A stretch of 61,528 nucleotides of DNA from Bacillota bacterium (GTDB taxonomy: Bacteria > Bacillota > Sulfobacillia > Sulfobacillales > Sulfobacillaceae), in NCBI GenBank assembly GCA_021797825.1, contig JAJZZA010000009.1:1-61528 (forward strand), read 5' to 3'. Under the pieces are notes generated by a model. That model had not been told where the DNA came from and searched no databases. It saw nothing but the letters and a program-made list of their open reading frames with translations. A program made the translations under genes and the position numbers. Positions 18,875 to 27,738 of the stretch are shown piece by piece (the first letter of the stretch is position 1; every line of letters starts with the position of its first letter).

Positions 18875-19558
18875 CCACACCGCTGCCTGCAACCCCGTTT
18901 CTCCGCCTTGCAACAAACGATGTGCCCTCCCCGTCCGATTGCCGTTGGCGGATCGTCCCGCGATGTTGGGGGCCAACCGCCCCCAGTCCGGCCAAACCCG
19001 CTCTCCCCGGCGCGCTCCGAGCCCTGATCGGCTTCGCTTTGACCGTTCTCCTTTGCCCAAAGCGCGGTGCGCACCGGGATTGTACCGAAGACGTGTTAAG
19101 ACACCGGGATCCCCTGATGAATATTGCGTGAACCCCGGGTGCGGAACGGAAAAATCCTCTACGCCCGACGTTCCGGGTGCCCAACCACACGCGGGACGCT
19201 CTTCACCTGGCCCGCCTAAGCCCCCTCCCGCATGTCCGCCGGAAGACGAGGCCGCTTCGCTCACCGGTCGCGCCCGTCGAGCCGGCCGCGGCCAGAGACC
19301 GTTGCCCAGTTCGGGCAAACCATCCCCGCCGCATCACGGGCGTTGCCGGTCCGCGATGGCGCGGGACCACGCGGGCGGCGGGTGCCGCCACCCGGCTGAC
19401 CCCGCCCCACCGGCCTGGCGACGGGTGTGCTACCATGGTGGTAACAGAGTCCGCCGGGGGTGTCGCCGAGTGACGGCAAGGCCAAGACCGACTGCTGGCG
19501 TCCTCCCCGCCAGCAGATTGCTCACTGGGTGCGGGTATCGGGAAGGAAGGGGATCGTT
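18875..19558. other. Divergent intergenic region, no supported gene
   Basis: Separates the minus-strand MFS gene from the plus-strand dehalogenase. On the minus strand a TACAAT hexamer near 19080 could serve the MFS gene. The open frames are Arg/Pro-rich shadows. Confidence 0.3.
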
Positions 19559-20218
19559 GTGAAATATATTGTCTTCGACGCCTATGGCACACTCCTTAAT
19601 CTCAGCAGCCTGCTGCCCCAATGCCGGGCGGTTATCGGCGATGACGCCGTGCGGTTCCTGGATCTTTGGCGCCGCAAGCAATTGGAATACGCGTTTCTGA
19701 GGACCCTGATGGATCGCTACCAACCGTTTTCGGCCGTGACCGAAGACGCGCTCGATTACACGCTGGCAGCCTTCGGCCGAACGCTCGCGGCGGACCAGCG
19801 CCGCGCCTTGGCCGGTGCCTGGCGGCAGACCGAACCCTATCCCGATGCGCCGCCCGTGCTGGCCGCCTTGTCGGCCTGGACGCGAGTGATTTTATCTAAT
19901 GGCGAGCCGGAGATGCTGACCGCCTCGGTCCGGCACGCGGGGCTCCAGCCGCACCTCACGGATCTCATCAGCGTTGACGCGGCCGGCCGGTATAAGCCCC
20001 ATCCCGCCGCCTACCGGTTGATTGTCGACCGCTACGCGGTTAATCCGGCAGACGTGGTGTTTGTCTCCTCAAACGGATGGGACGTGGCGGGTGCAGCCGC
20101 GTTCGGGTTTCGCACCTACTGGATTCAGCGCACTCAGCAGCCGGTCGAACGTCTGGGAGTAAAACCTTTCGGCACGCTCGCCGCGCTGACCGATCTCCTC
20201 CCGGATCTGGCCCCTTAA
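19559..20218 (+). CDS. Type II haloacid dehalogenase-like hydrolase (HAD)
   Basis: 219 residues from GTG 19559, which has GGAAGGAAGGGG just upstream; in-frame sequence before it is not conserved-looking. Motif I is 'VFDAYGTLLNL' (nucleophile Asp), motif II 'LSNGEPEML', motif III Lys in 'GRYKPHPAAY', and motif IV 'FVSSNGWDVAGAAAFGF', the pattern of L-2-haloacid dehalogenases. Such enzymes hydrolyse 2-haloalkanoic acids to hydroxy acids through an aspartyl ester. Many relatives act on other small substrates, so a broader hydrolase role is possible. It is monocistronic. Confidence 0.9.
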   Translation: MKYIVFDAYGTLLNLSSLLPQCRAVIGDDAVRFLDLWRRKQLEYAFLRTLMDRYQPFSAVTEDALDYTLAAFGRTLAADQRRALAGAWRQTEPYPDAPPVLAALSAWTRVILSNGEPEMLTASVRHAGLQPHLTDLISVDAAGRYKPHPAAYRLIVDRYAVNPADVVFVSSNGWDVAGAAAFGFRTYWIQRTQQPVERLGVKPFGTLAALTDLLPDLAP

Positions 20219-20768
20219 GCCGCATCCGGCCACAAACCCGCTCATCGCATTGCGGCGCGGCATAACCCCAAGCGTTCCCCGAATCACGGCACGTTCGGGC
20301 GCGAACGCAGGCGGTCAGACCCCGTTGCCCCTTGGTCCCGACGGGCTCGCCGCGGCCGCATGACGCGGTCCCGGCGCCAGGGCGGTCCTCACTCCACCGG
20401 AAGCGGCGCCCTAACCGCTGCCTCGCGCCGCTCAACCTCCCGATTGCGAAGCACACCGCATGGGCCGCCGCACATTCCGGTGCCACGCATCGCTCGGCCA
20501 TCGCGGCGTTCCGCAACCAGCAATTGCCTGGGCAAGGTGGCTCCGGCCCCCAGCCGCCGCCGGATGGCGGGTGGCGAAGAGACGGCCCGCTGCGAAATCG
20601 CCTGCGGTTTGTCCCCGAATCGAACACACCGGGATCGATTAGAGACACCCAAGCGGCTTTGGTAGGAAAATCGCCGACCTTTGCCCGCTGCTAGGCTGAT
20701 GATCGGCGACCTGCTAACCACGTCGGCTTGGCCGATGTCTCGGCTTGCCCGCCCCCGTCTCCGCGGGT
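20219..20768. other. Intergenic stretch between convergent genes, no supported gene
   Basis: About 550 bases with only Arg-rich shadow frames. A weak inverted repeat, TCGCCGA near 20671 and TCGGCGA near 20703, lies close to the end of the following minus-strand gene and might act in termination. Confidence 0.3.
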
Positions 20769-21041
20769 TTAATGTTCCGTGCCCTCCGATGGCGTGGGGC
20801 TGACGTCCGGGGCACCGGAGCGGCGAAGCAACTCTTGATTAATCGCACCCAGCACGTCATCGATATCAGCCTGACGCGCTTCCAGATGGCGTTTTAGCGA
20901 TCGAATGGCGAAGTCGTCCATGTGCTTTAACGCATCCGCACGGGGCATCCCGACAAATCCGCGGATGTTCCCGGTGACATTGTTGACCATGCCCTGCACC
21001 CAATCGGCAAACGCGGCCGGGCCGTAGTTCCACTCCGACAT
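20769..21041 (-). CDS. Small conserved-looking protein, function unknown
   Basis: 90 residues from ATG 21041, which has AAAGGAGG 8 bases upstream; the frame extends further but without coding character. It has no Cys and no membrane helix. Residues about 5-35 ('FADWVQGMVNNVTGNIRGFV') and 40-72 ('RSLKRHLEARQADIDDVLGA') look like amphipathic helices, then a Pro/Ser/Glu tail. No family was recognised. An extended -10 promoter lies 47 bases upstream. It is transcribed divergently from the ThyX operon, so the two may share a control region. Confidence 0.7.
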   Translation of the reverse strand: MSEWNYGPAAFADWVQGMVNNVTGNIRGFVGMPRADALKHMDDFAIRSLKRHLEARQADIDDVLGAINQELLRRSGAPDVSPTPSEGTEH

Positions 21042-21087
21042 GTGTCGTCCTCCTTTTCCGATTCCAAGGCTTTTCCGATATGACTCA

Positions 21088-21093
21088 ATTATA
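21088..21093 (-). promoter_or_regulatory. Extended -10 promoter element
   Basis: On the minus strand TGT-TATAAT gives a perfect -10 box with the TGn extension, 47 bases upstream of the 90-residue gene. No TTGACA-like -35 box stands at the right distance, as is usual for extended -10 promoters. Confidence 0.5.
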
Positions 21094-21197
21094 ACAAGAG
21101 TTGTGACGCCTGCGGCGCTTATTCTGCCGCCCCGCCGGCTTAATCCCGCGCGACGCGGAATCTTTCCCAGCAAATTTGGACAAAATTCTCCGAGCGG

Positions 21198-21226
21198 TTG
21201 CGGAAAGTGACAACCTTTGCGATACT
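21198..21226 (+). promoter_or_regulatory. Sigma-A-like promoter of the ThyX operon
   Basis: TTGCGG (21198-21203), a 17-base spacer and GATACT (21221-21226). Transcription would begin near 21233, leaving a leader of about 80 bases before the 109-residue gene. Confidence 0.4.
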
Positions 21227-21311
21227 TTTCTTGCGACACGAATTCTTATTGCCGTGTTTTGTCCCCGTTCTCCGGAGATGAAGCCAGCCTTATTCATTGA
21301 GGGGGGAATCC

Positions 21312-21641
21312 ATGAAACTTGTGCACCATCTGATTGGTCCCCATTTTTGGGTGAAACAGACGCCGGAATGGCACGCCGTCGTTGAAGCCTTTTCCTTGCC
21401 TATGTTTCGCGATGCGGAACGTGATCGCCTCATGCGCTATGTCGATTTAAACAAACGCCGCATAGACTGGGACGCCATTCATCAAGAAGCGCGGGATTTG
21501 TCCACAGAAAAGCGGGTTTTGATTCGAGTGGCACACGCCTTGCACAGCGGTGGCGACTGCCAGTTGTCCGAGATCGGCGCGTTATCGAGCGCCGGGCGCT
21601 CGGCGGCGATTCTCCTGATCGGCCAGCGCTACCGGCAATAA
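21312..21641 (+). CDS. 109-residue protein of unknown function, ThyX operon
   Basis: 109 residues from ATG 21312, preceded by GGGGGGA. No signal peptide or membrane helix. The sequence has a helical, charged character ('FRDAERDRLMRYVDLNKRRI', 'LSTEKRVLIRVAHALHSGGD'). The stop lies 21 bases before the ThyX-like gene, so the two are co-transcribed. The C-terminal part 'CQLSEIGALSSAGRSAAILL' is reminiscent of the small helical subunits or lids seen beside enzymes, but no family was recognised. Confidence 0.75.
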   Translation: MKLVHHLIGPHFWVKQTPEWHAVVEAFSLPMFRDAERDRLMRYVDLNKRRIDWDAIHQEARDLSTEKRVLIRVAHALHSGGDCQLSEIGALSSAGRSAAILLIGQRYRQ

Positions 21642-21662
21642 GACAGGAGCAGGGGGAGCAAA

Positions 21663-23120
21663 GTGGCCCGCATCTATACCCTGAGCAACGTGCCGCCCGA
21701 AGTCAGCGCGTACGGCATGGCCAAATATTCGCGCTCTAGCGCGTCGATGCGTGACACCCTGCTGGAATTGTCGCAACAAAAGGCCGAACAGTTTTTGAAC
21801 ACCTTTTATTTCGCCTATGGCCATGCCTCCATCGCCGACCTGGCGCACGTCGCGCTGGCGGTCGAGGACATTTCCATATTGGCGGCCATGGATGTGGTCG
21901 ACGAACCGCTCTGGGACGGGCAAGAGCGATCCACCCGCTACCAGACGTTTCACGACGCCCCCTATTACCGCCCAGCCGAAGCGCCGCCCGATTTCGACGG
22001 CTTGGCGCGTTCGCTGTTTGCCCAGTATCGGAGCTTAACCGATGACGCCTATGAGGCCTACGCCGACCGCCACCCGAAACCGGCCGCCATGGCGGAGGGC
22101 GTTTACCGCCGAACGCTTCGCGCCCGGGCGTTTGATGTCGCCCGCTATCTGCTGCCGTTAGCCACCCTGACCTCGCTGGGCCAAGTCACCAACGCGCGGG
22201 TGCTCGAGCAGCAAATCGCCCGCCTTTTGGCCTCACCCTGGCCGGAACTGCAAGCCATTGGCGCGGAGATGAAGCAGGCCGCAACCGTCGCCGCGCCGTT
22301 CGACCTCCTAAGCGAACGATTGCAGCGCGCCGGCCTGCGGGTACCAGACGAGGTGCGGGCAGAGCTCGAAACCGGTCCGTCGGTGCCCACTTTGCTGAAA
22401 CATGCCGAGCCGGCCCGGTTCTTGGCCAACGTGCGGACCGCCATGCGTGCCATCGCCGCCGAGGTGTTGGGTTCCTGGCCGGTGGAGCCGCCCGACCTGG
22501 TCCGCTGCCATCGGCCCGGCTCCGACCAAGACACCGCGCTTAGCCTGCTCCTCTATCGCGAGTCGGCATTGCCCTTTGGGCGGGTAGCAGCCGTGGTCGC
22601 CGATCTCCCGCCTGCGGTCAAACGGGAAATTCTGGAGACTGCTTTCCAACAGCGCGGCCCGCATGACGCCTGGCCCAGCGCATTTCGGCAGGCTCCCTTG
22701 CTGTTCGATCTGACGGTGGATATCGGCGCCTTCCGGGACCTCAACCGTCATCGGCGGCTCTTTAAGACGATGCAGGAGATCTCACCCGATCTGGGCTATG
22801 CGGTTCCCGAACCGCTGACCGAATGGGGCCGCGACGCGGGCTACCGCAGCAGACTAGACGCGCACTATGCGAAACTCTCCGCGCTCGCCGCGTCCCTGCA
22901 GCCTTATCTGCTGCCGCTGGCCCACCGGCGGCGCGCGCTCTTTGCCATGGACTGGGCAGAAGCCGCCTATCTGATCGAGCTGCGCTCGAAGTCATCGGGC
23001 CATTTTAGTTACCGCCGGCTAGCAAATGCCATGCATCAGGAACTGACCCGACTTGACCCCGCCCTGGCCCGACACATCCGGGTAACTCCCTACCACGACT
23101 TCAACCCGTTAGAACGGTAG
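21663..23120 (+). CDS. thyX: Tandem-domain ThyX-like (FAD-dependent thymidylate synthase) protein
   Basis: 485 residues, about twice the length of a normal ThyX, from GTG 21663 with AGGAGCAGGGGG upstream. ThyX makes dTMP from dUMP with CH2-THF, NADPH and FAD. Domain 1 (about 1-230) carries 'DEPLWDGQERSTRY' at 80-93, which lines up residue for residue with the ThyX motif RHRxxSxNExSxRY but has DEP in place of RHR. Domain 2 (about 290-485) has 'NRHRRLFKTMQEIS' with RHR at 362-364 but lacks the SxRY end; it also keeps 'ELRSKSSGHFSYRRLANAM' (LR...Q-EIR-like). The halves thus seem complementary. Activity as a thymidylate synthase is inference. Confidence 0.8.
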   Translation: MARIYTLSNVPPEVSAYGMAKYSRSSASMRDTLLELSQQKAEQFLNTFYFAYGHASIADLAHVALAVEDISILAAMDVVDEPLWDGQERSTRYQTFHDAPYYRPAEAPPDFDGLARSLFAQYRSLTDDAYEAYADRHPKPAAMAEGVYRRTLRARAFDVARYLLPLATLTSLGQVTNARVLEQQIARLLASPWPELQAIGAEMKQAATVAAPFDLLSERLQRAGLRVPDEVRAELETGPSVPTLLKHAEPARFLANVRTAMRAIAAEVLGSWPVEPPDLVRCHRPGSDQDTALSLLLYRESALPFGRVAAVVADLPPAVKREILETAFQQRGPHDAWPSAFRQAPLLFDLTVDIGAFRDLNRHRRLFKTMQEISPDLGYAVPEPLTEWGRDAGYRSRLDAHYAKLSALAASLQPYLLPLAHRRRALFAMDWAEAAYLIELRSKSSGHFSYRRLANAMHQELTRLDPALARHIRVTPYHDFNPLER

Positions 23121-23687
23121 ATGGATCCACTGCGTGACCGCCAGCGCCAGCGCAACCACCAGCGTGGTCGCCCAGTGCGCCTCGGGCCCGAACGGCTCGC
23201 CGGGCACCACCCGCAGCGCCGGCGACGGCAGATATTTCCGGGTTTTCTCGCCACTCACGGTAAAGCCCAGCCCCCATTCGGCCAGGTTCCACCCGGCATG
23301 GGCGGCGGCCGCCACCCACAAACCCCACCACAAATAGATTAGGCCGAGTTCCATGCCGACCAGCAGCAGGTTCAGCCAGGCCACATAGTGCAGCCGTCCG
23401 TTGGGACGGTGAGACAGGGCAAACAACCCCGTTGACAGGAAAAAGGCGGGAATCAGTCCGACCAGGCGGCTGCCTTGGCCGAGCAAGCCCCAACGGAAAA
23501 ACGCTTCTTCCAAAAACGCCAGAAACAAAATCAAAGCGGAAAGTTTCACAAACGAGGAAAACGGCAACACCCGATCCAAGGGATGGCGCTCAACCCTGCG
23601 CCCTGCCTTTAATACTCCCGCCACCAGAATAAAGCTCAAAAATCCGGCGGCCATCCCGATGCCAATCTCTCCGGTGTCTAAGAACAT
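23109..23687 (-). CDS. CPBP (CAAX-type) intramembrane metalloprotease
   Basis: 192 residues from ATG 23687, which has GGGGGA 7 bases upstream; an ATG at 23705 is the alternative. Six or so membrane helices. The CPBP motifs are present in order: 'EEAFFR' (EExxxR), 'LFALSH' (FxxxH) and 'AAAHAGWNLAEW' (HxxxN). These Glu and His residues bind the metal of Rce1-like proteases. Bacterial members process peptides or act in bacteriocin immunity and membrane quality control; nothing here fixes the substrate. Its 3' end overlaps the convergent ThyX-like gene by 12 bases. Confidence 0.88.
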   Translation of the reverse strand: MFLDTGEIGIGMAAGFLSFILVAGVLKAGRRVERHPLDRVLPFSSFVKLSALILFLAFLEEAFFRWGLLGQGSRLVGLIPAFFLSTGLFALSHRPNGRLHYVAWLNLLLVGMELGLIYLWWGLWVAAAAHAGWNLAEWGLGFTVSGEKTRKYLPSPALRVVPGEPFGPEAHWATTLVVALALAVTQWIHLPF

Positions 23688-23705
23688 CGACGATTCCCCC
23701 ACCAT

Positions 23706-25872
23706 CCGCGGATACCCGCGGTCCCCCGGCTCGCTCCGAAAAACCCCCGCCGATCTTATTGACCTATCATATCAATTTCCCGCAGCATGCGCGAAACCCC
23801 AAATCCGGTCATAATCCAACCGGTGATTATGCGGCAAAGCCTGCGGTTTCCACGCGCGCCACCCTGCCGCGGGCGATAAGAACACCCGCCCCCGCCGCGG
23901 ACACCAGAAAACACCGCGGTTCAAGCGTTTTTTCTTGCCTGCCGTCGCCGGCAACGTCCGCGATTACCCGCGCGGCAACGGATTCCAGTGAGCCCCGGGC
24001 GCTACCGAGACAAAGCCGGGTAGCCGGGAAAGCCAGGAGGCAGGCGGTCTTAGCCGGTCTGCCCCATCCCTGATCGCCAGCCGGCGGACTGCTTAATGAG
24101 CCCCCACCCGTCTCACCCAGCGAAACTCGGGCAACTCCAGCCCAGGCACTCCCGGCACGTCGCTCCGCCACGCGCCAGCCCCTCACGGCGAATCTATCCC
24201 GCTGCAAATGTCAGGCCGCCCTTGGCCCAGGGCGCGCGCGAGACGGGTGACTTGCGCCACTTTGTCCGCAAGCTCCCCCCGCATTAACCGACGTTCTACG
24301 GCATACCGTTTGCCCGTGCGGTCTGCTTCCCGTCTTTCCCTTCGGCGCCTTCGCGGCGTGAACGTTTATTGCGACTCGCTGACTGGCGCGCTGCATAGAG
24401 TTCCCCGGTGGCCCGGTGCTGGCTCAACCCGTCGCGCGCCGTCGTCACCAGCTGGAACAGCGGATCCGGCATCGCTAATCCCTCCCCTGTTGTGCCGCTC
24501 CGCCATCCTCAACAACACCATCGCGCCAGTCGGTCTGCGGGCTCCGTCGGCCCCCCGGCGAACCTCAGCAACTCTCGCCAACGCCTCCCCACGCATCGCT
24601 CAACCCAAATCCAGACGCCCGTTCCCGTCCCTCGAAGACCGTGTGATCGGCATGTTCCGGCCGGATGCAAAAATCCAGTTGACCATCATGCTGGGGTGCA
24701 AGTGCCCGTGCGGCTCGCCTTCGGCAATTTGCCCGCTGTCCAGCTTGGCCCCGTAATACGGGGTGCGCCGAGCAAAGGCCGGGTCGGGCGACGCCTGCCC
24801 ATCGCGAAGGCTGCCGCTTTGCATGCGGGCGCACGTCACCGATGCCCGGTTTGTCGCTCCCACTCTTCTCGTCCCAATACGGATTTGATCCGTTCCAGCG
24901 CGCGGATCAAGCCGACCCGCCGCTGCGGCCTGGCGTTGGCTCACTGCCGCACAGATCCTGGGGACCACGTCCCGGCGGATGCCGGCGAAGCCGGTGGCGC
25001 ATGCGTTCATCCGGATTGTCTGCCAGGATTGCGGGAACGTCACTTGATGAGTCACTTTGCGCAGCAAGCGAGTTGGGGCAGGAACCCTCGCCGGCCGGAC
25101 ACCTCGATGCCGGGTCTCATCCCGGCCCCCCCTGTGGTTGCGTCGGGTCAAAGGCGCCGGTAAACGCGCGGACCAGATCCTTCGCGGTGCTGCAGCAGTT
25201 GCGAGCAGGCGTCGGCCAAACCGGCGCGCCCAGCGGAGGTTCGCCAAAACCGCAGCCACCCCGCAAGATTCTCATCCCGGTCAACTGCCACCCCTGGTCC
25301 GGCCGGGCCAGCACTTGTGGTTCCCACCGTGTCGATGTAGTCCGCAATCGTCGCGCACGGTTTGTTCGTGGCCTCCGAGGGGGCCGGACTAAATCGATAG
25401 CTGTGTTGAAACCGCATACCCTTCCGAATATCCGAACGTTGGCTGGCTCATTCGCAAACCCCAGGCCGCGAGCGGCGCTACCCATACATGCGGAGGGCGT
25501 CGCACCTGGCCCGCAGACGCGGCGGAACTTCGCCGGCGCTTGGCGGCCGCACCTTACACCCGTGCCGAGCACGGCGTGTTCGGGGCCAATGGATAAAGTG
25601 GTCCTGGCCAGCCGGGCCGCGCGTTGCCGAGTCACCAGAAGCGGACAGACACAAAGCCGTGAGCAGGCCTGCAGCGGCCGCCCGGACAGGGGGCCATTGT
25701 CGCGAATAGGACGATTTTGGTCGGATTGCCGCCCCCCGCCGCACCCGGTCGGAAACAGCTGCCCCAACCCCCCATCCCCCGTGGAATCCAAACTGGCGCC
25801 CAGGCACCTGACGAGGCGAACTCCGGTTCGCCGCCAGCCACCCCGACCGGCCGTTGTGCAAAGCTGACAGGA
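23706..25872. other. 2.2-kb stretch of apparently decayed coding DNA
   Basis: No intact gene of normal size is supported. On the minus strand, protein-like fragments appear in changing frames, for example 'RALERIKSVLGREEWERQTG' ending near 24836, 'RPEHADHTVFEGRERASGFG' near 24620-24680, and 'AGWLRFWRTSAGRAGLADAC' near 25200-25260. Frame changes between such pieces suggest a run of inactivated genes rather than random sequence. No transposase signature was seen. One short frame with a good start signal (24296-24472) is listed separately. Confidence 0.4.
24296..24472 (-). CDS. Possible 58-residue protein, unknown
   Basis: ATG 24472 is preceded by GGGGAGGGA at a good distance. The sequence begins 'MPDPLFQLVTTARDGLSQHR' and ends in a highly charged tail ('NKRSRREGAEGKDGKQTARA'), which reads like real coding sequence rather than a shadow. 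It lies in a region of gene decay, so it may be the surviving end of something larger. No family recognised. Confidence 0.35.
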   Translation of the reverse strand: MPDPLFQLVTTARDGLSQHRATGELYAARQSASRNKRSRREGAEGKDGKQTARANGMP

Positions 25873-26820
25873 TTAGGATCGGCGCACCGGACCCCGCCGA
25901 TCGTTGAGCAGCATCGCCAAGAAAACCAGGTAGGAAACCGCCACGTCCGCAACCGCCAGGCCCGGGTCAATCCCCACCGAGGCGTCGTAGACCCCATGAA
26001 ACAGTGCGGCCGCCCCCAAGGCGCCGAGCCCGATGCGCCAATCCCGAAATCCGCGCGATGCCACCACTCCAAACCCATAGGCGGTTAACCCCGCCCAAAT
26101 GGCATGCAAAAACGGAGTGTAAAGCGCTCGCGTGAGGGCGGTAATCGTCCCCAGGCCAAACGTATGGCGCATCACTTCAAACGATATGCCCCGCTCCACA
26201 TAGGTGATGTTTTCCACGGCCGAAAAGCCGAGACCGGAACTCACGCCTAACATCATGTACGTCAGGGGATTCCAGGCGTGGCCCCGCACCCGCTGGTAAA
26301 AGAGCACGATCAGCACCACGATTTGCTTGGCAAATTCTTCGGTGACCCCCACGAACAGCACATACGCCGGCACTGCCACCACCAGGGCGGGAGACTTCAG
26401 CAAGACCGAACCCCCGTGCCGAAACCAAAATCCCTCGACGGCCAACGCAAATGCGGTGCCCACGACTCCCGTAAACAGATACGCCCCAATGTCCGCAAAC
26501 AGGGGACGCAGTTGAAGGTGCGTGGCCAAAAGGGGCTGGAAAACAAAAAACCAGAAGAGCGAGAAGTACGCCATCATCCCTACCACCACATTCACGTGAA
26601 AGCCCAGCAGCAGCATGGGCGCGATGGCGAACAACAGCAGACCCAGGTAAAGACGGGAGGCGGCGATGGTGGTGAGATAGAACACCAGGTTTTTGGGAAG
26701 CCGCCGGTTGGCGACTGCGAATAGGCCGCCCCCCTGCCACTGTTGGCAATCTGGACAACGCACTTGGTCCAGAGGTTGGCCACACTCGTCACACACGCGC
26801 GGAGGCAACTGACTGCTCAC
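25873..26820 (-). CDS. PrsW-family intramembrane metalloprotease with zinc ribbon
   Basis: 315 residues from GTG 26820 (AGGG 7 bases upstream; an ATG at 26868 is possible). An N-terminal zinc ribbon, 'CDECGQPLDQVRCPDC', precedes about eight membrane helices. PrsW motifs are present: 'VTEEFAKQIVVL' (EExxK-like), 'FSAVENITYV' and 'LHAIWAGLTAYGFG', then 'LFHGVYDAS'. In Bacillus, PrsW cleaves the anti-sigma factor RsiW; relatives act on other membrane proteins. No sigma/anti-sigma pair is near, so the target is unknown. The zinc ribbon may bind a partner. Confidence 0.88.
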   Translation of the reverse strand: MSSQLPPRVCDECGQPLDQVRCPDCQQWQGGGLFAVANRRLPKNLVFYLTTIAASRLYLGLLLFAIAPMLLLGFHVNVVVGMMAYFSLFWFFVFQPLLATHLQLRPLFADIGAYLFTGVVGTAFALAVEGFWFRHGGSVLLKSPALVVAVPAYVLFVGVTEEFAKQIVVLIVLFYQRVRGHAWNPLTYMMLGVSSGLGFSAVENITYVERGISFEVMRHTFGLGTITALTRALYTPFLHAIWAGLTAYGFGVVASRGFRDWRIGLGALGAAALFHGVYDASVGIDPGLAVADVAVSYLVFLAMLLNDRRGPVRRS

Positions 26821-27645
26821 GGGCCTTCCCTGGCCTTTCTGGTGTAGTCGACAGGCGATCCGCCTCAAACGGCGCGGTCTGCTCCCATCCTACCATAGAC
26901 CGGCCTGGTGGCGGTCGCACCGCTGACCGCCGACCCCGCCCTGCTGGTGACCCATAGCTTCCACTCGACTGCGCGGATTCATCCCGATAACGCCCGGCGG
27001 CAACTTTGGGGACCGCACGGCGCTGCGGCCATAGTGCAATGTGCCGGCCAACCCGACGACACCTGTTCTGCAGAACAGGCAGAATGGCTCGAAAACATCC
27101 GATTCCACCTGATGGCAACGCGTCCCGCGGTTATCGCACGCCAGTCCTCATTCCCCGGTGGTGGCACCTCCTTGTCCGAAAAAGGTATCGTGGTCCCCTC
27201 GTCAGCCCTTGCCCACCGCGGATGCGCCATCGCTCGGGTTGAATTCGATTCGCTAAACAAATCGGAAGGAAAGACACGCGATCTCCCACCACATCGCCGG
27301 CAACGGGAGTTCGGCACCTCAGAGGCCGTATCCAACCGCCAAAAAATCCGCCCCGGATCCGATGACGTTTTGGATTCGCGTCACTCGTCCGTTTCCGAGG
27401 GTAAGAACCAGCGAACCCAGAAAGACGGACAACCCGCGTGCACCACAACCGCTGGCTGACGGTTGAACGGCTCACCCTCCAACTGTCCCGACCGTTTTGG
27501 TCCGCAACGTCTGTCCGCTAGCGCCTTGCCTCCCCCCCAAAAACGGTGTCCGCGCGCATCTTTACCGTCCCGAGATGCTGGACGCTTCCGCAAATCACCC
27601 AATTATGCGATAACACTGAAAACCCGCGCGATTTACTAATATCCC
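26821..27645. other. Intergenic stretch before the sugar operon, no supported gene
   Basis: It contains only frames lacking start signals and domain signatures on both strands. The last 60 bases become AT-rich and lead into the promoter of the lacI operon. Confidence 0.4.
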
Positions 27646-27674
27646 TTGACTTATCCGGTTACACCGTTTATATT
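27646..27674 (+). promoter_or_regulatory. Sigma-A promoter of the lacI-sugar transport operon
   Basis: TTGACT (27646-27651), 17-base spacer, TATATT (27669-27674): five of six consensus bases in each box. Transcription would start near 27681, inside the downstream operator, giving a leader of about 58 bases. Confidence 0.75.
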
Positions 27675-27681
27675 TCGAGTT

Positions 27682-27703
27682 AATCGATTACGCGTAAACG
27701 ATT
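27682..27703. promoter_or_regulatory. LacI-family operator
   Basis: AATCGATTACG and CGTAAACGATT form a 22-base dyad with one mismatch and a central CG, the form of LacI/PurR-type operators. It begins 7 bases after the -10 box, at the transcription start, where a bound repressor would block RNA polymerase. The obvious ligand is the LacI protein encoded just downstream, giving autoregulation of the whole operon. Confidence 0.7.
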
Positions 27704-27738
27704 GCTAGCGCATGCAGGAAGGTTGGGGTGTTTGTCTG

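Noticed and set aside
18875-19318. 148-residue N-terminal extension of the MFS transporter
   Set aside because: Arg/Pro/Gly-rich, unlike a transporter; membrane helices begin only after 18874.
24600-25259. 219-codon minus-strand frame
   Set aside because: Protein-like pieces switch frames across it, so the single frame is not a gene.
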